From: Opitutia bacterium UBA4506
GTDB taxonomy: Bacteria; Verrucomicrobiota; Verrucomicrobiia; Opitutales; Puniceicoccaceae
Reading direction: 5' to 3'
Assembly: GCA_002388665.1 (NCBI GenBank)
Contig: DGMY01000094.1
Location: 1-48,049 of the forward strand
Length of the DNA stretch: 48,049 nt
Part shown: in pieces, positions 43,825 through 48,049 of the stretch
Layout: each line of letters opens with the position of its first letter
Position numbering within the stretch: position 1 is the stretch's first letter
Notes under the pieces: model-generated
What the model saw: only the letters and a program-made list of their open reading frames with translations
What the model was told of the DNA's origin: nothing
The model's database searches: none
Program-made: the position numbers and the translations under genes

Positions 43825-44850
43825 ATGCCGACAAAAATCGGAATCAACGGCTTCGGCCGTATCGGAAGGCTCGTTTTCCGGGCCATCGTGGACAAAGGGC
43901 TGCTCGGCAGCGATGTGGAAGTGGTTGCGATCAACGACCTCGTTCCCGCTGACAACCTTGCGTACCTCCTCAAATACGACTCGATTCAGGGCCGTTTTAA
44001 CGGAACCGTCGAGGCTCCAGACGAGGACACACTCGTCGTCAACGGGAAGACCATCAAGTCTCTGTCCATCAAAGAAGGCCCGAAGGCTCTCCCATGGGGT
44101 GAGCTCGGCGTCGACATCGTCATCGAGTCGACTGGTCTCTTCGTTCAAGACACCGCGGCTCAAGGCCACATCGACGCAGGCGCCAAGAAAGTCATCATCT
44201 CCGCTCCCGGTAAGGGCGACGGCGTGAAGACGGTTGTTCTCGGCGTCAACGACGACACCCTCGAAGCTTCGGACAACATCATTTCCAACGCCAGCTGCAC
44301 CACCAACTGCTTGGCTCCGATCACCAAGGTTGTCCTCGACAACTTCGGTATCGTCGAAGGCTTGATGACCACCGTTCACAGCTACACCGCTACCCAGAAG
44401 ACCGTTGACGGCCCAAGCCGCAAGGACTGGAAGGGTGGCCGCAGCGCTGCGATCAACATCATCCCGTCAACCACGGGTGCTGCCAAGGCTGTTGGCCTCG
44501 TCCTCCCAGAGGTCCAGGGCAAACTCACCGGTATGGCCTTCCGCGTGCCGACTCCAACCGTTTCCGTCGTCGACCTCACCGTCCGCACGGAAAAGGCTGC
44601 GAGCTACGCAGACATCTGCGCCAAGATGAAGGAAGCTTCCGAAGGCAGCCTCAAGGGCATCCTCGGCTACACCGAAGACGAGGTCGTCAGCTCGGACTTC
44701 ATCCACTGCGATCTCAGTTCGATCTTTGATGCCGGTTCCGGTCTCGGACTGAACGACAATTTCGTGAAGCTCGTCTCCTGGTACGACAATGAGTGGGGTT
44801 ACAGCAACCGCTGTGTCGAACTCCTCCAAAAGGTCCGGGGACTTCTCTAA
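43825..44850 (+). CDS. gap: glyceraldehyde-3-phosphate dehydrogenase
   Basis: A 341-aa glycolytic dehydrogenase, NAD-dependent by its N terminus (IGINGFGRIGRLVFRA) and by AINDL at the adenine-ribose site. The catalytic Cys158 is in SNASCTTNCLAP, followed by HSYTATQKTVDGPSRKDWKGGRSA with the catalytic His region, MAFRVPTPTVSVVDL and WYDNEWGYSNR near the end. AGGAA lies 5 nt before the ATG. Codon use is strongly biased to C-ending codons compared with neighbours, as expected for a highly expressed gene. A terminator separates it from pgk, so gap is probably its own unit with partial read-through. Confidence 0.98.
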   Translation: MPTKIGINGFGRIGRLVFRAIVDKGLLGSDVEVVAINDLVPADNLAYLLKYDSIQGRFNGTVEAPDEDTLVVNGKTIKSLSIKEGPKALPWGELGVDIVIESTGLFVQDTAAQGHIDAGAKKVIISAPGKGDGVKTVVLGVNDDTLEASDNIISNASCTTNCLAPITKVVLDNFGIVEGLMTTVHSYTATQKTVDGPSRKDWKGGRSAAINIIPSTTGAAKAVGLVLPEVQGKLTGMAFRVPTPTVSVVDLTVRTEKAASYADICAKMKEASEGSLKGILGYTEDEVVSSDFIHCDLSSIFDAGSGLGLNDNFVKLVSWYDNEWGYSNRCVELLQKVRGLL

Positions 44851-44906
44851 GCAAAACGCAATTGAGGCCTTGATCCGTCTACGCGATCAGGGACCCTGAA
44901 TTTTCA

Positions 44907-44947
44907 GGCCGTCACGGTAACTATTTTATTCCGTGACGGCCTTTTTT
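44907..44947 (+). terminator. strong Rho-independent terminator after gap
   Basis: GGCCGTCACGG pairs perfectly with CCGTGACGGCC (11 bp) across a 13-nt AT-rich loop, followed by TTTTTT. It lies 56 nt beyond the gap stop and 71 nt before pgk, so pgk needs its own promoter or read-through. Confidence 0.94.
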
Positions 44948-45018
44948 CTCATCAATTCCCACGCAGAATGTCACTCATTCTCGCGCAAACCTATTTACCA
45001 CTCGTAGTCTAAACTATT

Positions 45019-46218
45019 ATGTCGAAAGCAAAAACTATCGATTCAGTCGATCTTTCCGGCAAGCGGGTCTTTGTCCGCGTCGACTTCAACGTTCCTCTCG
45101 ATAGCGCAGGCACTATCTCTGACGATAGTCGTATTGTCGCAGCACTCCCAACGATCAAAAGATTGATCGAGCAAGGAGCTAAGATTATCCTCGGCAGCCA
45201 TCTCGGACGCCCCAAGGGCAAAAGAGTACCGGAGATGAGCCTCGCTCCAATAGCCCGAGAACTCAGCGAAAAACTCGGCCAGCCAGTTTCGTTCGTCAAC
45301 GACTGCATCGGCGATGAGGTAAAAGCGGCCGCCGAAGCTCTCGAACCCGGCCAGGTTCTACTTCTCGAAAACCTTCGCTACCATGAGGGTGAGGAGAAAA
45401 ATGATCCAGAGTTTACCAAACAACTCGCTGCCAATGCCGAAGCCTACGTCAACGACGCCTTCGGCACTGCCCACCGCGCCCATGCCTCGACAGCAGGTGT
45501 CTGCGATTTTCTTACACCAAAGGTTGCCGGCTACTTAATCGAAAAGGAACTCGCTTATCTCGGCGAGAAAACCGGCAACCCAGAGCGTCCTTTCGTTGTG
45601 ATTCTCGGTGGAGCCAAGGTCAGCGACAAGATCGCCGTCATCGACTCTCTTCTGGAAAAGGCCGACACTATGCTGATCGGCGGAGCTATGGCCTACACTT
45701 TCGCGCTGGCAAATGGCCGAACTGTTGGGGAGAGCCTCTGTGAGGTCGACAAGGTCGATACCGCAAAGGCAGCCTTGAGCAAAGCCGCTGAAAAGGGAGT
45801 CAAATTCCTTCTTCCGTCCGACAACCTGGTCGCCAAAGGATTGAACTTTAAAGCAAAATCCGTTGCCGAAACCCAAATCATCTCCGGCAACATTCCCGAA
45901 GGATGGGAGGGCGTGGATATTGGACCCGAGACCATCAAGACGTTCTCAGAAGAGATTGCTGGTGCAAAAACGATCCTATGGAACGGCCCAATGGGGATTT
46001 TCGAAATCTCAGAATGCAGCAAAGGAACGTTCGCAGTCGCTGACGCAGTCGCCTCCAACAATGGCACTTCGATCATCGGGGGTGGAGATTCGGTCAAAGC
46101 AATCAAGAATAGCGGATTCTCTGACAAAGTGACGTTCATGAGCACCGGTGGTGGCGCCAGCCTCGAGTTCCTCGAAGGTAAAACCCTCCCCGGTGTCGCT
46201 GCTCTCGACCAAGAATAA
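45019..46218 (+). CDS. pgk: phosphoglycerate kinase
   Basis: A 399-aa monomeric kinase that makes ATP from 1,3-bisphosphoglycerate. N-domain substrate site: RVFVRVDFNVPLD (14-26), IILGSHLGRPKG (near 55-66) and LLENLRYHEGEEKNDPEFT; C-domain nucleotide site: VVILGGAKVSDKIAVID, LIGGAMAYTF, TILWNGPMGIFE and the GGGDSVKAI loop, ending with FMSTGGGASLEFLEGKTLPG. Length is normal. No Shine-Dalgarno sequence is evident before the ATG. tpiA follows 25 nt downstream, giving the common pgk-tpiA order. Confidence 0.98.
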   Translation: MSKAKTIDSVDLSGKRVFVRVDFNVPLDSAGTISDDSRIVAALPTIKRLIEQGAKIILGSHLGRPKGKRVPEMSLAPIARELSEKLGQPVSFVNDCIGDEVKAAAEALEPGQVLLLENLRYHEGEEKNDPEFTKQLAANAEAYVNDAFGTAHRAHASTAGVCDFLTPKVAGYLIEKELAYLGEKTGNPERPFVVILGGAKVSDKIAVIDSLLEKADTMLIGGAMAYTFALANGRTVGESLCEVDKVDTAKAALSKAAEKGVKFLLPSDNLVAKGLNFKAKSVAETQIISGNIPEGWEGVDIGPETIKTFSEEIAGAKTILWNGPMGIFEISECSKGTFAVADAVASNNGTSIIGGGDSVKAIKNSGFSDKVTFMSTGGGASLEFLEGKTLPGVAALDQE

Positions 46219-46243
46219 ACGAATTACTAAAAAACTAGATATT

Positions 46244-47023
46244 ATGAGCAATTCCTCTCGAAAATACCTGATCGCAGGAAACTGGAAGATGAACAAGAAC
46301 GCCACCGAAGGCGTTGAACTTGCAGAAGACATCGTCTCCCAACTCGGAAGCAAAACTTCAGTTGGCGTAGTAGTGTGCCCTCCATACACCGCCCTCGAAA
46401 GCGTCGGAAAGGCTATTTCTGAGTCCAACATCCAACTGGGATCTCAGAACATGAACCCAGAGGCCTCGGGCGCCTATACAGGTGAAATTTCTGCGGAGAT
46501 GCTTCGCAGTCTTTTCGTCACACACGCAATCCTCGGTCACAGCGAACGCCGCGCACTCTTCCACGAGAACGATGCGTTCATCAACAAGAAGGTTCTTGCC
46601 GCGTTGGCCAACAACTTGCGCCCGATTCTCTGTGTTGGGGAAACTCTGGAGGAGCGTGAATCGAACAAGACCATTGATATCGTCTCCGCGCAGATCCGCA
46701 AAGGTCTCGAAGGAGTAGGTGAAGACCAAGCGGAGAATATCGTTGTGGCCTACGAACCAGTCTGGGCTATCGGTACCGGCAAAACGGCGACACCCGAAAT
46801 GGCTCAAGAAGTTCACGCGGCCATCCGAAAGGTTCTTTCAGAGCTCCTCGGTGAAGAGAAAGCCGATAAGGTTCGCATCCTTTACGGTGGATCCATGAAG
46901 CCTGAAAATGCTCCTGAACTATTGGCGCAACCCGATATCGACGGTGGACTAATCGGCGGCGCAGCGCTTACCGCCCGCTCATTCGTCGGAATCGTAGAAG
47001 CGGCAGCTGAATTGGCCGGTTGA
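46244..47023 (+). CDS. tpiA: triosephosphate isomerase
   Basis: A 259-aa TIM-barrel isomerase interconverting dihydroxyacetone phosphate and glyceraldehyde 3-phosphate. AGNWKMN gives the catalytic Lys15; ILGHSERRALF gives the electrophilic His99; AYEPVWAIGTGKTA gives Glu171 and the flexible loop 6; ILYGGSMKPENAPEL and GLIGGAAL bind the phosphate. ATG at 46244 is chosen because the family begins a few residues before K.LIAGNWKMN; a start at 46148 would lie inside pgk. The stop overlaps the TTG start of the next gene (TTGA). Confidence 0.98.
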   Translation: MSNSSRKYLIAGNWKMNKNATEGVELAEDIVSQLGSKTSVGVVVCPPYTALESVGKAISESNIQLGSQNMNPEASGAYTGEISAEMLRSLFVTHAILGHSERRALFHENDAFINKKVLAALANNLRPILCVGETLEERESNKTIDIVSAQIRKGLEGVGEDQAENIVVAYEPVWAIGTGKTATPEMAQEVHAAIRKVLSELLGEEKADKVRILYGGSMKPENAPELLAQPDIDGGLIGGAALTARSFVGIVEAAAELAG

Positions 47024-47781
47024 TTTTAAAAGATACATCGTCTGCGCACTTTCTTGCGTTGCACGGTTTTACAGGAGAGGGGGCGGATTATTCCGCCCTT
47101 TCTTCGTATACCGGCGGTGACTGGCTATGCGCGGACCTTCCCGGCCACGGTAGCCTGAAGGACGCAACCCACAATCAGTTCTCCATCTCCAGCATAGAGA
47201 AGCAAGTCCTCGCTAGGCCGCCGTCATCCGGCTATATCGGCATAGGGTATTCAATGGGCGGACGCCTACTCCTTCATCTAGCACATCGCAATCCGGATAT
47301 TTTCAAAGCCCTGGTTCTCATCAGCACCAGCCCCGGCCTCCGGACCGAGCGAGAACGGATCGAACGAATCCGTTCCGATGAAAAATGGATCAGAATTTTA
47401 GAAACTACCCCCCTCCCCCACTTTCTTGATCTGTGGTGGAATCAACCAATCCTCGCAAGCATACGCAATTTACCCGCAACCCAATTAAATCAGCTGAGAG
47501 AACAACGTCTTAAAAATTCTCCCGATGGGTTAATTCGCTCCCTTCAGCAAAATGGCACCGGCGCAATCCCCTCCATGTGGGAAGCTCTACCGGATCTCCA
47601 GATGCCTTCACTCTTAGTCGTGGGCCAGTCAGACATGAAGTTTCAAAAGATCGCAAAGCAAATGAAACTCGGATTAGCCCGGGTCCGCTACTCAGTAATT
47701 GATCAGTCCGGGCACTCGCCCCACCTGGAAAATCCCCAAGACACTTCTCTCGCCATCAAGGACTTTCTCCAAACAATGTAA
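47020..47781 (+). CDS. menH: MenH-like alpha/beta hydrolase (SHCHC synthase-like)
   Basis: A 253-aa alpha/beta hydrolase. LALHGFTGEGADYSAL (12-27) is the oxyanion region, IGYSMGGRLLLHLA (75-88) holds the nucleophile Ser78 and the conserved Arg82 of MenH, ISTSPGLRTE (101-110) follows strand 6, DLWWNQPIL matches the 'W..QP.F' lid block, VVGQSDMKFQKIA the Asp region and DQSGHSPHLENP the catalytic His. MenH eliminates pyruvate from SEPHCHC in menaquinone synthesis. A TTG start overlapping the tpiA stop by 4 nt is the only one giving the full N terminus. No other men gene is in view, so another lyase/esterase role cannot be excluded. Confidence 0.75.
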   Translation: MILKDTSSAHFLALHGFTGEGADYSALSSYTGGDWLCADLPGHGSLKDATHNQFSISSIEKQVLARPPSSGYIGIGYSMGGRLLLHLAHRNPDIFKALVLISTSPGLRTERERIERIRSDEKWIRILETTPLPHFLDLWWNQPILASIRNLPATQLNQLREQRLKNSPDGLIRSLQQNGTGAIPSMWEALPDLQMPSLLVVGQSDMKFQKIAKQMKLGLARVRYSVIDQSGHSPHLENPQDTSLAIKDFLQTM

Positions 47782-47805
47782 ATAGCTCCTGTTCATTGCC
47801 CGACA

Positions 47806-47842
47806 CCCTGATCGGCAGTAAAAGAATAGGCATCAGGGACAG
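47806..47842. repeat. inverted repeat with AGGGACAG motif next to the third RAYT
   Basis: CCCTGAT (47806-47812) and ATCAGGG (47832-47838) are perfect 7-bp inverted arms around a 19-nt loop; the right arm runs into AGGGACAG (47835-47842), the octamer also found beside the complete RAYT. It lies 18 nt downstream of the transposase stop in gene orientation. It could be a REP-like target hairpin or a terminator of menH; no T-run follows. Confidence 0.4.
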
Positions 47843-47860
47843 CTAAATAGACTTCCCCCA

Positions 47861-48049
47861 CTACCCAAACAGGCCTTTCCGCAGCCCGGTCCCCACCGAG
47901 AGACCACCCCAGTCAGCCCCCGCCATCCCGTGCGGCTTCCGCGGCCGTATCCCTTCAGGCAATTCTTTCAGCTGCGCCTCCACAAACTCCACCGACCCCA
48001 GCACAATTCCGTCGGTAAAATACCGAACCCGGCAGCGAAGCACAGTAGC
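47861..48049 (-). CDS. REP-associated tyrosine transposase (RAYT), C-terminal end, cut by window edge
   Basis: The last 62 codons of a third RAYT, open to the right edge of the window; the GTG at 48043 is internal. The visible part starts ATVLRCRVRYFTDGIVLGS and ends GLRKGLFG. Compared with the copy at 1-477 (ATVFRCRFRYFTDGVVLGS ... GLRKKPFG) it is closely related over the whole tail, while the copy at 16743-17702 shares only the YFT-G..LGS..FV block. The bases differ at many third positions, so the two edge copies are not recent duplicates. Catalytic motifs lie outside the window. Confidence 0.85.
   Translation of the reverse strand, partial: ATVLRCRVRYFTDGIVLGSVEFVEAQLKELPEGIRPRKPHGMAGADWGGLSVGTGLRKGLFG

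Overview
The window looks like a chromosomal segment of a Gram-negative bacterium. A lipid A pathway gene fused in the LpxC-FabZ arrangement, outer-membrane and AsmA-like proteins, a GldA/GldG-type ABC operon with a DUF4340 protein, and REP-associated tyrosine transposases (RAYTs) with a conserved C-terminal 'YFTDG..LGS..FVE' extension together point to the Planctomycetes-Verrucomicrobia-Chlamydiae group, most likely Verrucomicrobiota (Opitutia/Puniceicoccales-like). That placement is inference from gene content; there is no rRNA in the window. No tRNA, rRNA, CRISPR array or prophage was recognised. Gene density is very high, Shine-Dalgarno sequences are mostly weak, and many neighbouring genes overlap by 1-8 bases.

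Layout. 1-477: C-terminal end of a RAYT cut by the window edge. 575-4300: smc. 4338-9322 (minus): DUF151 bifunctional nuclease, a giant AsmA-like protein and a short-chain dehydrogenase, probably one operon. 9390-13799: a GH15 glucan hydrolase divergent from a circularly permuted ATP-grasp gene and its alpha-E partner. 13840-16730 (minus): metX-metW and a tRNA-dihydrouridine synthase, with a complete RAYT (16743-17702) just upstream of the latter. 17837-19955: lpxC/fabZ fusion and lpxA. 20011-23119 (minus): an HNH nuclease gene and a fused ATP-grasp/alpha-E protein whose ATP-grasp half has lost motifs kept in the separate copy. 23290-23964: a small outer-membrane beta-barrel protein with a strong terminator. 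24335-27679 (minus): ABC ATPase and iron/polyamine-type binding protein without a permease, plus an unnamed membrane protein. 27837-35868: a five-gene operon (ABC ATPase, ABC-2 permease, GldG-like, DUF4340, AsmA-like). 35906-39177: msrB, a stand-alone CoaC flavoprotein, holA and a YmdB-type phosphodiesterase. 39274-43657: ilvB and a pullulanase-type GH13 enzyme. 43825-47781: gap, pgk, tpiA and a MenH-like hydrolase. 47861-48049: the end of a third RAYT, running off the right edge.

How the genes work together. Much of the window is housekeeping: chromosome organisation (smc, holA), lower glycolysis (gap-pgk-tpiA), methionine and branched-chain amino acid synthesis (metXW, ilvB), lipid A (lpxC/fabZ, lpxA), CoA and menaquinone synthesis, and glucan turnover (GH15, GH13). 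The less ordinary parts are the two ATP-grasp/alpha-E loci (one apparently active and split, one fused and apparently catalytically degenerate), the GldA/GldG-DUF4340-AsmA operon, and three divergent members of one RAYT family, two of which frame the window. I see no clear-cut new defence or mobile system; the ATP-grasp/alpha-E pair and the AsmA-capped ABC operon are the best candidates for undescribed biology.
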